Source: Vicinamibacteria bacterium (GTDB lineage Bacteria; Acidobacteriota; Vicinamibacteria; Vicinamibacterales; UBA2999). Taken from it: a stretch of 18,110 nucleotides of DNA. The position numbers and the translations under genes are program-made. The notes below the pieces were generated by a model. The model did no database searches, was not told where the DNA came from, and saw only the letters and a program-made list of their open reading frames with translations. Of this stretch, positions 7,534 to 14,715 are shown in pieces (the first letter of the stretch is position 1; each line of letters begins with the position of its first letter). The stretch is from positions 1 to 18,110 of the forward strand of contig JAICQE010000082.1 in the NCBI GenBank assembly GCA_025938035.1, written 5' to 3'.

Positions 7534-8388
7534 CTAATCGGGGGTTGGCCGCTCGATCTTGTCGATGATGAGGAAGTCGACCGGCCCGCGCTGCGTTTCC
7601 AGCTTGAGACCCAGTTGCTCCTGTAATGCCGTGAAGATCAGGGTTCCGTCTTGCGAGGGCCCGGCGTTCCCCGCGGTGTTCTGAAAATTCTCCGGCGTCC
7701 ACCGCAGCACGAAGTCGTAGGTTCCGCTCAGGCCGGTCCGATCGATCACGTCGCGATTCACGCGTCCTGTCAGGTTTCCCGCCAGGTCGGCCATCGAGCG
7801 GCCGCCTCCGCGCATCACGGCGCCGTTGCCGTCCACGTTGCTGATGATTCCGCACTGTGGTGTCTCGATCACGGCTGCGGCACCTGGCCCGCCGGCTCCG
7901 CTGCGGAATGCCCCCGGCTTCGAGCAGTCGAGCGAGGAGCGGGTGAGCTGCGGCCCGAACTGTCCGTCGGTCCGCGCGCGGACGAGCGCGTAGACAGGCG
8001 TCTCTCGCGTTTCGGTGTGCGCCGCCAGTTGAAAGCGGTCGGCAAGCAGGGCCCGCAACATGTCCGGGACCTGCTCGGTACGCGCGCCAGCCGGCGTGCG
8101 CGCGTTGACATCGAACCGTGCCTCGTCGATCCACGAAGGGCCGACAATCCGTTCGCGATCGGTCGGCAGGCGCATGCGATAGGCGATGGCGATCAGCCGC
8201 CGCAGCGACATGTTCGTCGCGACGTAGCCGCCCGGGGGTTCGTTTGAATTCGACGCGCCCGAACGGCTGACGTTCGGTTTGACCGACGCGACCTCGAATG
8301 TAACGCTAGAACCGGCCGGCGATTGCGCCAGGCTTTCAGCGCCGATGGCGGTGGCAACGGCCGCCGTGACGACGGCTCGTCGAAACAT
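7534..8388 (-). CDS. TIGR03435-family secreted protein
   Basis: The protein has 284 aa: a signal peptide (about 1-22, ending LAQ), the diagnostic FEVASVKPN at 31-39, then the LRRLIAIAYRM and MLRALLADRFQLAAHTETRETPVYALV blocks and a C-terminal DRTGLSGTYDF plus DFLIIDKIERPTPD. These segments together define TIGR03435, a family greatly expanded in Acidobacteriota such as Solibacter and without known function. Two Cys residues (SLDCSK and PQCGI) flank a Gly-rich loop and could form a disulfide. AAGGA lies nine bases before the ATG. The gene is divergent from the SnoaL-like gene across 104 bases. Confidence 0.9.
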   Translation of the reverse strand: MFRRAVVTAAVATAIGAESLAQSPAGSSVTFEVASVKPNVSRSGASNSNEPPGGYVATNMSLRRLIAIAYRMRLPTDRERIVGPSWIDEARFDVNARTPAGARTEQVPDMLRALLADRFQLAAHTETRETPVYALVRARTDGQFGPQLTRSSLDCSKPGAFRSGAGGPGAAAVIETPQCGIISNVDGNGAVMRGGGRSMADLAGNLTGRVNRDVIDRTGLSGTYDFVLRWTPENFQNTAGNAGPSQDGTLIFTALQEQLGLKLETQRGPVDFLIIDKIERPTPD

Positions 8389-8455
8389 GATTTCAGATCC
8401 TTTCGTTCCGCGCAGTTTGGACGGAATCGTCGATCGGATGGTTGCCGAGGCTGCA

Positions 8456-8461
8456 TATAAT
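8456..8461 (+). promoter_or_regulatory. Putative -10 box for the SnoaL-like gene
   Basis: A perfect TATAAT lies 31 bases upstream of the ATG at 8493, a suitable distance for a short leader. No consensus -35 is found at 16-18 bases, so this would need an activator or an extended upstream contact. It stands out in otherwise GC-rich DNA. Confidence 0.45.
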
Positions 8462-8492
8462 GCGCGTCACACGATAACCGGCGGAGGGTGCT

Positions 8493-8963
8493 ATGACCAA
8501 CGAAGAGCACACGACAACCGCGGTAACCGGATCCTCTCGCGAGATGACGCGCGACGACATCGCCGCTCTCTTCGCCCGGCGCCAGGAAGCGTACGAGGAC
8601 CTCGACGCGGCTGCGCTCGCGGCGGATTACGCGGACGAGGCGACGATCGAGAGTCCGGTGACGGGCGCGCACGGCAAGGCGGATGCCGAGCGCAATTTCA
8701 AAGTGGTCTTCGACGCCTTCCTCGATCTGAAAATGACGTTCAGACCGCCTGTGATCGACGGCTCGCGCGTGGCGTGGTACGCGACCGCCGAGGGAACCAA
8801 CATGGGCGGGTTCATGGGGCTGCCGCCAAGCGGCCGGCCGTTCAAACTGGCAACGGCTTTCTTTCACGAGGTGCGGGACGGAAAGATCGTTCGCGAGCAG
8901 CGCATCTACGATTTCACCGGTCTGCTCGTGCAGATCGGCGTGCTCAAGGCGAAGCCTGTCTAG
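8493..8963 (+). CDS. SnoaL/NTF2-like ester-cyclase-type protein
   Basis: The protein has 156 aa with the cone-shaped NTF2-like fold signature: a long N-terminal helix (DIAALFARRQEAYEDLDAAALAADYADEA), a loop with ESPVTG, then FKVVFDAFLDLKMTF, and two terminal strands with FFHEVRDGKIVREQRIYDF. These match SnoaL-like polyketide-cyclase relatives, which are often small-molecule hydrolases or of unknown role. GGAGGG lies six bases before the ATG. Its TAG stop lies in a CTAG that also supplies the TAG stop of the convergent oxidase gene. The 9-bp repeat array starts three bases after this stop. It lacks a signal peptide, so it is cytoplasmic. Substrate is unknown. Confidence 0.83.
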   Translation: MTNEEHTTTAVTGSSREMTRDDIAALFARRQEAYEDLDAAALAADYADEATIESPVTGAHGKADAERNFKVVFDAFLDLKMTFRPPVIDGSRVAWYATAEGTNMGGFMGLPPSGRPFKLATAFFHEVRDGKIVREQRIYDFTGLLVQIGVLKAKPV

Positions 8964-11900
8964 AGATCGTTCGGATCGTTCGAGTCGTTCGGATCGTTCG
9001 GATCGTTCGGATCGTTCGGATCGTTCGGATCGTTCGGATCGTTCGGATCGTTCGGATCGTTCGGATCGTTCGGATCGTTCGAATCGTTCAGCAGTGATCG
9101 CAGCAGTTCCGCCGGATGGAACGCGCGGACACCCGTGAAGTCCGCGACCTGCTGACGGCAGGACGTCCCGCCCGCGACGAGGACTTCGCCGTGGGACAGG
9201 CTTCGCGCCGCCGGCAGCAGCCGGCGCTCGCCAATCTGCCGCGACACGTCGAAGTGCTCGTGCGCGTATCCGAACGAGCCGGCCATTCCGCAGCAGCCGG
9301 CGTCGAGATCCGTCACCGTCACGCCCGGAATTCGCGCGAGCAGCGCCTGTGCCGGAGCCATGCCGCCCATGGACTTCTGGTGACAGTGGCCGTGAAGCAG
9401 CACGCGTGCCGGTCCGCGCTGCAGCGGCACGTGGTGCCCCTGGGCCGCGCGCCGCTCGACGAATTCCTCGAACGACAGGCAGGCGCCGGCGATTCGCTGC
9501 GCCTGCCGCTGGTCCTCGCCGCGCAGCAGCGCCGGGACATCCTCGCGCATCGCGGAGAGACAGCTCGGTTCGAGAAAGACGATCGTGGGGCGGACCCTGT
9601 CGGGTCCGCCTGGCGCGCCTGACAAGGCGCGTCCCACGATCGCGCTGAGATATCTCGTATTGCGCGCCGCGAGCTCGCGCGCTTCCTTCAACAAACCCTG
9701 CGAGATGAGCGGCCGGCCGCAGCAGACGTTCGCCGCGAGACCGGCCGTCACACCGGCTGCCTGCAGCACCTCACGCGCGGCGAGTCCTATCTCCGGGTGG
9801 AAGTAGTTGGTAAAGGTGTCGTTGAAGAGCAGGACCGTGGCTTCCGCGCTCGTGGCTTCCGCCGTCAGGCGGAAGCTCCGGTGTTCGGCGAGTGTGCGAG
9901 GTGCCCAGCGCGGAAGCGGACGATCGGGATGAAGCCCCAGCAGCCTGGCATTCAGCGAACGACCGAAACGGCTGCCGATCAGGGCGTTGGCCACAGCGGG
10001 CATGCGGCTCGCCCAGCGTGAGAGTGCGTGCACGTGGCCAAGCGCCCGCGCGCGCAGCGGCGTTCCGTGGCGCCGCCAGTAGTCGGCGAGAAACTCGCTC
10101 TTGAACCGCGCGACGTCCACGCCGACCGGACATTCCGCCTTGCACGCCCGGCACTCGAGGCACAGATCGAGCACCTCGCGGACGCCCTCGTCGCCGAGGC
10201 CGGCCTCGTCGAGCCTGCCGGCCATCACCAGGCGCAGCGTGTTTGCGCGGCCGCGAGTGGAGTGCGCCTCCTCCCGCGTCGCCATATACGAAGGACACAT
10301 GGTGCCGTCGAGCGTCTTGCGGCACGCGCCGAGGCCGCTGCACATTTCGACCGCGCCGCTCATGCCGCCCCACGCGGAGTAGTCGAACCAGGTCTCCGGC
10401 GCGTGCGATCGGTAGGCCGGGCCGTAGCGGAGGTTGGAGGTCAGCGGGGGAGCATCGACGATCTTGCCGGGGTTGAGGATCCCGTGCGGGTCGAAGGTCC
10501 GCTTGATCTCGCGAAACGCGTCATACAGCACCGGCCCGAACATCTTGCGCATGAACGGGCTGCGTACCAGCCCGTCGCCGTGCTCGCCGGACAGCGCCCC
10601 GCCGAATTCGAGCACCAGATCCGAAACGGCGGTGGCCAGCGATTCGAACGTCCGCACGCCTGCCTCGGTCTTCAGGTTCACCACCGGACGCACGTGCAGA
10701 CAGCCGACGGACGCGTGCGCATAGACGCCGGCGGATGTGCCGTGCGCGCGGACGATCTGCAGGAAGCGATCGATGAAATCGCGAAGCCGGACCGGTTCGA
10801 CGGCCGTGTCTTCCACGAATGAAAGCGACTTGTTGTCGTCCTTCATCGCCATGGAGAGGCCCAGACCCGCTTCGCGCACGCTCCAGATGCCGGCCTGCGC
10901 GGGCAGATCCAGCGCGTGGAAGCAGCGATAGCCGTAGCCGTGCGAGGTGAGGTCGGCTTCGAGCGCCCGCAGCCGCGGCGGCAGCTCCGCCGCGTGGTCA
11001 CCATAGAACTCGACGCAGAGGAGCGCTCCCGGATCGCCCGAGATGAACGCCTGCCGCTTCCGTTGCAGCTCGGCGTTCTGCTTCGTGTAGTCGAGGATGA
11101 ACTTGTCCATCACCTCGACGGCCGACGGGCCGTGCCGAAGGATGAGCGGGGCGGCTGCCAGCGCCTCGAGCAGCTCGGCGAACTCGATGGCCATGACGGC
11201 TTTGGCTTTCGGCAGCGGGACCAGCTTGACCGTCGCTTCGAGCACCACCCCGAGCGTGCCCTCCGACCCGACCATCAGCCGCGACAGGTTGAATGGCTGA
11301 TCAGGTTTTGCAAACTCGTTCAGGTTGTATCCGGCCACGCGCCGCAGCAGCTTCGGATATCGCCGATCGATCTCCGCGGCGCAGGCAGCCGCGAGATCCC
11401 TCACCGTCCGGCAGCCCCGGCCGTGTATCGAATCCTCTGCGCAGGCGGCGTCGAGTTCCGCCGGCGTCAGATCCTTCAGGTGCGCCACCGAGCCGTCCGC
11501 AAAGACGACGAGCTGTTCGAGCACGTGGTGCAGCGTGATGCCATACAACACCGAGCGTGCGCCGGCGGAGTTGTTGGCCATCATCCCGCCCAGCGTGGCG
11601 CGGCTGGCGGTCGAAATATCCGGCGCGAACCGCAGGTTGTGCGGCTTGAGCTGCGCGTTCAGCTCGTCGAGCACGATGCCCGGCTCGACGCGGGCCGTGC
11701 GGCGTTCGACGTCAACCTCCAGCAGACGGTTGACGTACTTCGACGTGTCGAGGATGACGCCGGCGCCGACGGCCTGGCCGGCCTGCGACGTGCCGCCGCC
11801 GCGGAGCGTCAACGGGCAGCGGAACTCATGACAGAGGCGGACGGTCGTGATGATGTCGTCGCGGTTGCGGGCGACAACGACGCCAAGCGGCTCGATCTGA

Positions 11901-12061
11901 TAGACGCTCGCATCCGTGGAGTAGAGGGCGCGGCTGACTCGATCGAAACGGACTTCGCCAGCGATCGCAGTCTCGAGCGCACGCTCGAGCGCCGGCGCAT
12001 CGACGCGCGACGCATCGGCCTGCGGCACCGGCCGTCCGCTCTCGATGTGAATGGGCTGCAT
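8960..12061 (-). CDS. FAD/Fe-S 2-hydroxyacid dehydrogenase (YdiJ / GlcD-GlcF fusion type)
   Basis: The protein has 1033 aa. An FAD-binding type-4 domain spans about 38-260, with LRGGGTSQAGQ at 86-96 and TLGGMMANNSAGAR further on; an FAD-oxidase C-terminal domain follows to about 550. A first Fe-S motif, CSGLGACRK then TMCPSY, precedes CLECRACKAECP near residue 633. The C-terminal part holds CCG-type cysteine-rich modules: NVCCGRP near 776, LEPSC near 830, HCHQKS near 890 and GCCGMAGSFGY near 922. This order matches YdiJ-like D-2-hydroxyglutarate dehydrogenase or a GlcD-GlcF fusion; it would oxidise a D-2-hydroxyacid and pass electrons to quinone. Oddities: in-frame palindromic insertions at about residues 729-742 and 807-828, and an Asn-Asp-Pro repeat tail at 991-1033. 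The adjacent divergent glyoxylate aminotransferase favours glycolate as a substrate, by inference. Confidence 0.92.
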   Translation of the reverse strand: MQPIHIESGRPVPQADASRVDAPALERALETAIAGEVRFDRVSRALYSTDASVYQIEPLGVVVARNRDDIITTVRLCHEFRCPLTLRGGGTSQAGQAVGAGVILDTSKYVNRLLEVDVERRTARVEPGIVLDELNAQLKPHNLRFAPDISTASRATLGGMMANNSAGARSVLYGITLHHVLEQLVVFADGSVAHLKDLTPAELDAACAEDSIHGRGCRTVRDLAAACAAEIDRRYPKLLRRVAGYNLNEFAKPDQPFNLSRLMVGSEGTLGVVLEATVKLVPLPKAKAVMAIEFAELLEALAAAPLILRHGPSAVEVMDKFILDYTKQNAELQRKRQAFISGDPGALLCVEFYGDHAAELPPRLRALEADLTSHGYGYRCFHALDLPAQAGIWSVREAGLGLSMAMKDDNKSLSFVEDTAVEPVRLRDFIDRFLQIVRAHGTSAGVYAHASVGCLHVRPVVNLKTEAGVRTFESLATAVSDLVLEFGGALSGEHGDGLVRSPFMRKMFGPVLYDAFREIKRTFDPHGILNPGKIVDAPPLTSNLRYGPAYRSHAPETWFDYSAWGGMSGAVEMCSGLGACRKTLDGTMCPSYMATREEAHSTRGRANTLRLVMAGRLDEAGLGDEGVREVLDLCLECRACKAECPVGVDVARFKSEFLADYWRRHGTPLRARALGHVHALSRWASRMPAVANALIGSRFGRSLNARLLGLHPDRPLPRWAPRTLAEHRSFRLTAEATSAEATVLLFNDTFTNYFHPEIGLAAREVLQAAGVTAGLAANVCCGRPLISQGLLKEARELAARNTRYLSAIVGRALSGAPGGPDRVRPTIVFLEPSCLSAMREDVPALLRGEDQRQAQRIAGACLSFEEFVERRAAQGHHVPLQRGPARVLLHGHCHQKSMGGMAPAQALLARIPGVTVTDLDAGCCGMAGSFGYAHEHFDVSRQIGERRLLPAARSLSHGEVLVAGGTSCRQQVADFTGVRAFHPAELLRSLLNDSNDPNDPNDPNDPNDPNDPNDPNDPNDPNDPNDSNDPNDL
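8966..9091 (-). repeat. 9-bp tandem array A, 14 units (3' end of the oxidase gene)
   Basis: Fourteen units of ATCGTTCGG (plus strand) run without indels from 8966 to 9091; only four units differ, each by one or two bases. On the minus strand the unit is AACGATCCG and encodes Asn-Asp-Pro, forming the oxidase C-terminus; the two changes at the third codon give Ser and one gives Leu. No frame of the unit on either strand contains a stop codon. The same unit recurs in opposite orientation at 12092-12163. Confidence 0.95.
9580..9642 (-). repeat. 63-bp palindromic element in frame inside the oxidase gene
   Basis: Outer arms CGATCGTGGG (9580-9589) and CCCACGATCG (9633-9642) are perfect 10-bp inverted repeats. 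Inside are two hairpins: 9589-9610 with a 9-bp stem and loop TGTC, and 9614-9631 with a 7-bp stem and loop GACA. The two loops are reverse complements of each other. The total is exactly 21 codons, and the encoded segment (IVGRALSGAPGGPDRVRP) is Gly/Pro/Arg-rich and sits just before the conserved LEPSC motif. It looks like a REP- or MITE-like element that was accepted because it keeps the frame. Confidence 0.8.
9837..9876 (-). repeat. Palindrome plus duplication in frame inside the oxidase gene
   Basis: GCTTCCGCC (9855-9863) and GGCGGAAGC (9868-9876) form a perfect 9-bp stem with loop GTCA. The 11-mer GTGGCTTCCGC occurs twice, at 9837-9847 and 9852-9862, 15 bases apart, giving the encoded repeat EATSAEAT. 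The insert falls in the linker just before VLLFNDTFTNY, the start of the cysteine-rich half, where extra residues would be tolerated. The stem resembles the 24-bp intergenic palindromes at 763-786 and 14716-14739. Confidence 0.72.
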
Positions 12062-12084
12062 CGGAAGCTGATTATCTTACGGGG

Positions 12085-12090
12085 TATACT
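12085..12090 (+). promoter_or_regulatory. Putative -10 box in the divergent oxidase/aminotransferase region
   Basis: TATACT lies immediately before the 9-bp array B and 71 bases before the aminotransferase ATG. Its GTATAC core is palindromic, so the same bases could serve the oxidase promoter on the other strand, 24 bases before its ATG. No clear -35 is seen on either strand. If it drives the aminotransferase, the leader RNA consists almost only of 9-base repeats. Confidence 0.4.
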
Positions 12091-12091
12091 C

Positions 12092-12163
12092 CGAACGACT
12101 CGAACGACTCGAACGATCCGAACGATCCGAACGACCCGAACGATCCGAACGACCCGAACGATG
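12092..12163 (+). repeat. 9-bp tandem array B, 8 units (aminotransferase leader)
   Basis: Eight units of CGAACGAYY run in phase from 12092 to 12163. The last unit reads CGAACGATG, so its final three bases are the aminotransferase start codon. Units alternate between ATC and ACC endings (two begin the array with ACT). The array is the reverse complement of array A at 8966-9091, so the two bracket the oxidase gene as inverted repeats about 3.0 kb apart. Confidence 0.95.
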
Positions 12164-13312
12164 CCAGGAAGACATCTTCTTCAGATTCCCGGTCCAACGA
12201 ACGTCCCGGATCGCGTGCTGCGCGCGATGGCCCGGCCGACGATCGATCACCGCGGTCCCGAGTTCGCGGCGCTGACGCGCGAAGTGCTCGCGGGCGTGCG
12301 TGCGGTCTTTCAGACAAACGGCGCGGTGATGATTTACCCGGCGTCGGGGACCGGCGCGTGGGAGTCGGCGCTGGTCAACACGCTCTCGCCCGGCGATCGC
12401 GTGCTGGCCTTCGAGGTGGGTGAGTTCGGCCGGCTGTGGTCGGATCTGGCGCGGCGGATGGGCCTCGACGTCGATCTCGTCGACACCGACTGGCGGCATG
12501 GCGTCGATCCGGCGATCGTCGAAGCAAAGCTGACGGAGGATCGCGCCCACCGGATCAAAGCCGTGCTCGTCGTTCACAACGAGACGTCGACCGGCGTGAC
12601 GTCGCGCGTGCGGCTCATTCGCGACGCGATCGATCGCTCCGGCCACCCGGCACTCTTCATGGTGGACACGGTGTCGTCGCTGGCATCGATCGACCTCCGT
12701 CATGACGAGTGGAAAATCGACGTCACGATTACCGGCTCGCAGAAGGGGTTGATGCTGCCGCCGGGCCTTGCCCTCCAGGCGATCAGTGCGAAGGCGCTAA
12801 CGGCCTCCGAGAGCGCCCGGCTGCCGCGCGCGTACTGGGACTGGCGGTCGATGCTGGCGGCAAACGAGTCCGGGTTCTTCACCTACACGCCGTCCACGAA
12901 CCTGCTCTACGGTCTGCGCGAGGCGCTGCGGATGATCGGCGAGGAAGGGCTGCAGAACGTATTCGCGCGCCATGCGCGCCTCGCCGAAGGCGCCCGGCGC
13001 GCCGTCGCCGCCTGGGGCCTCGAGCTATGCGCCCTCTGCCCGGAGGAATACAGCAACACCGTGACGACGGTGATGCTCCCCGAGGGGCACGACGCCGACA
13101 AGCTGCGCGGCCTCATCCTCGAGCGATTCAACATGTCGCTCGGCACCGGCCTCGGCCGGCTGAAGGGAAAAGCCTTCCGCCTCGGCCATCTTGGCGACTT
13201 CAACGAGCTGATGTTGATGGGGATGCTCGCTGGTGTCGAGATGGGGCTGTCGATTGCCGGTGTGCCCTTCAAGCGCGGGGGAGTCGACGCGGCGATGCAG
13301 TTTCTTGCTTAG
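12161..13312 (+). CDS. Serine/alanine-glyoxylate aminotransferase (class V PLP)
   Basis: The protein has 383 aa, the usual length for the family. It begins with the characteristic GRHLLQIPGPTNVPDRVLRAM, split by one or two substitutions, then IDHRGPEFA; the PLP-lysine is K195 in TGSQKGLMLPPG, and VDTVSSLASID forms the cofactor-pocket strand. Family members transfer an amino group from serine or alanine to glyoxylate, giving glycine. The start is ATG 12161 since it gives the normal family N-terminus, although no Shine-Dalgarno sequence precedes it: the upstream bases are the 9-bp array. Divergence from a 2-hydroxyacid dehydrogenase suggests glyoxylate disposal. Serine versus alanine preference cannot be decided here. 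Confidence 0.92.
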   Translation: MPGRHLLQIPGPTNVPDRVLRAMARPTIDHRGPEFAALTREVLAGVRAVFQTNGAVMIYPASGTGAWESALVNTLSPGDRVLAFEVGEFGRLWSDLARRMGLDVDLVDTDWRHGVDPAIVEAKLTEDRAHRIKAVLVVHNETSTGVTSRVRLIRDAIDRSGHPALFMVDTVSSLASIDLRHDEWKIDVTITGSQKGLMLPPGLALQAISAKALTASESARLPRAYWDWRSMLAANESGFFTYTPSTNLLYGLREALRMIGEEGLQNVFARHARLAEGARRAVAAWGLELCALCPEEYSNTVTTVMLPEGHDADKLRGLILERFNMSLGTGLGRLKGKAFRLGHLGDFNELMLMGMLAGVEMGLSIAGVPFKRGGVDAAMQFLA

Positions 13313-13330
13313 CGGCGCCGCACGCCCACC

Positions 13331-13424
13331 TTTAACCACGAAGGTCACGAAGAATCGAAGGCCACGAAAGGAACGACTAGTTCTAATTCGTGATCTTCGA
13401 TCCTTCGTGTTCTTCGTGGTTTAA
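13331..13424. repeat. Long imperfect inverted repeat of CACGAAG motifs
   Basis: The left arm (about 13331-13367) reads TTTAACCACGAAGG followed by more CACGAAG-type copies at roughly 10-base steps; the right arm (about 13388-13424) is its near-complement. The arms match over about 37 bases with around seven mismatches, forming a long stem with a loop near 13368-13387. It fills the space between the convergent aminotransferase and carrier genes and its right end includes the carrier stop codon. A bidirectional transcription end is plausible. Similar CACGAAGG repeats occur between genes in several phyla, to my knowledge. Confidence 0.75.
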
Positions 13425-14695
13425 CGGAAGAACAGCCAGCAGACGATCGCCGCGACGACGGTCATCGAGATGCCCCAGACGAGGAGCTGCGTGAACAGCC
13501 GCCGTTCGTTCGTACCCGGCGGCGCGGCGGCAAGACAAAGTGCGCCGAGTGTCGACAGCGGCGACACGTCCACCAGGTGGCCGCCGACGATCATCGACGA
13601 CACCAGATCCAGCGCATCCCCTCCGCCAATCTTTGCGATCAAATCCGGCACGGTCGGGAGCAGCGCCGGCAGGACGACGCCGATCGTGCTGCTGTAGAGC
13701 GAAATCACGCCGGAGAAGAACGCGGCGACCGCGGTGGCCGTGCCCGGCGTCGCGAGGCGGCTGAGGAAGTCGGCGAAGAGCGCCATGCCGCCGCTCTTGT
13801 CCACCATCGTGACGAGCAGCGTCACGCCGCTGACCATCATGATGACGCCCCACGGCATGGTTTTGACCGCCCTGGTTTCGTCGGCCGCCCGCAGCAGCGT
13901 GAGGATCACGGCGCCGGCGAAGGCTGCCAGCCCGACGTTCAACTTCAAAAAGATCACGCTGGCGATGAGTGCCGCGATGACCGCGCACGTCACCCACTGT
14001 TTCCAGTCGAGCGCCTGGTCGCCATCGTGGAGTCCGGCTTCTTGACCGCCGGAGCCGTGGCGAAGGAGGTCAGCCGGAAGGTCCTGCTTCCGCAACAACC
14101 GCCAACCGCCCAGCGCGAGGTATGCCGTCCACGCAATCGCGACGTGAGCGACGAAGTTGTTCAGATAAATCGCCCACCGCACGTCGCCGAGCCCGATTTT
14201 CGTCGTAATCCCTTCGACCACGACGCCGGTCGGCGCGATCGGGGACAGGGATCCGGAGCTGGCGCCGTTGGCAATCATGATCGCCATCAGGAACGGCGGG
14301 ATGCCGTAGCGGCCTGCCGCCGCCATTGCCAGCGGTGCCATCAGCGCGCAGGCGGCGATGTGCCCGGGGCCGATCGCCGCGAGGACGCTCGTCAGCACGA
14401 AGAAGACGAACGGGATCGCTCCCGGCGTTGCCGCCACGCGGCGGACGGCTTTGTGGGTGATGCGGTCCAGCGTGCCGTTGACCTGCGCCATCGAGAACAG
14501 CAGCGTCAGGCCGACGAGCGTCAAAAACAGCGACGAAGGAAATCCGGCGATGACCTGGTCAACCGTCATCCCGCCCGCGTAGACGCCGACGAGCCACGCC
14601 AGGACGATGGCGAGAAATCCGACGTTGATCGACGAAATGGAGCTGAGCGCGAGCGCCAGGATCAGGGCGCTCAGCGAGATGACGGCGAGGCTCAC
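13421..14695 (-). CDS. MatC-like dicarboxylate carrier (ion-transporter superfamily)
   Basis: The protein has 424 aa and about eleven membrane segments. The N-terminus (LSALILALALSSI, then INVGFLAIVLAWLVG) matches the MatC N-terminal domain of putative malonate/dicarboxylate carriers. SPIAPTG at 151-157 and SPLSTLGAL near residue 380 are the paired SP-type re-entrant-loop motifs of the ion-transporter superfamily, which bind the carboxylate and Na+ or H+. A charged cytoplasmic loop lies at about 203-232. The start is GTG 14695 without a clear ribosome binding site; a palindromic repeat lies just upstream. It may supply organic acids to the nearby 2-hydroxyacid pathway, which is inference. The substrate is not determinable. 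Confidence 0.83.
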   Translation of the reverse strand: MSLAVISLSALILALALSSISSINVGFLAIVLAWLVGVYAGGMTVDQVIAGFPSSLFLTLVGLTLLFSMAQVNGTLDRITHKAVRRVAATPGAIPFVFFVLTSVLAAIGPGHIAACALMAPLAMAAAGRYGIPPFLMAIMIANGASSGSLSPIAPTGVVVEGITTKIGLGDVRWAIYLNNFVAHVAIAWTAYLALGGWRLLRKQDLPADLLRHGSGGQEAGLHDGDQALDWKQWVTCAVIAALIASVIFLKLNVGLAAFAGAVILTLLRAADETRAVKTMPWGVIMMVSGVTLLVTMVDKSGGMALFADFLSRLATPGTATAVAAFFSGVISLYSSTIGVVLPALLPTVPDLIAKIGGGDALDLVSSMIVGGHLVDVSPLSTLGALCLAAAPPGTNERRLFTQLLVWGISMTVVAAIVCWLFFR

Positions 14696-14715
14696 GAGGC
14701 GGTTAGGGTACAGCA

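Noticed and set aside
8966..9091. CRISPR array or plasmid iterons
   Set aside because: The units are 9 bp with no spacers, no cas genes and no replication initiator gene; DnaA boxes are not present.
8279..9097. Plus-strand ORF ending in an Ile-Val-Arg repeat
   Set aside because: It overlaps the TIGR03435 and SnoaL-like genes in other frames; the repeat tail simply reads array A in a different frame.
10916..12160. Long open frame on the plus strand antisense to the oxidase and continuous with the aminotransferase
   Set aside because: It is the antisense shadow of a strong FAD/Fe-S gene, is rich in Arg/Ala, shows no domain, and the aminotransferase has its normal family start at 12161. The repeat array keeps the frame open because its unit has no stops.
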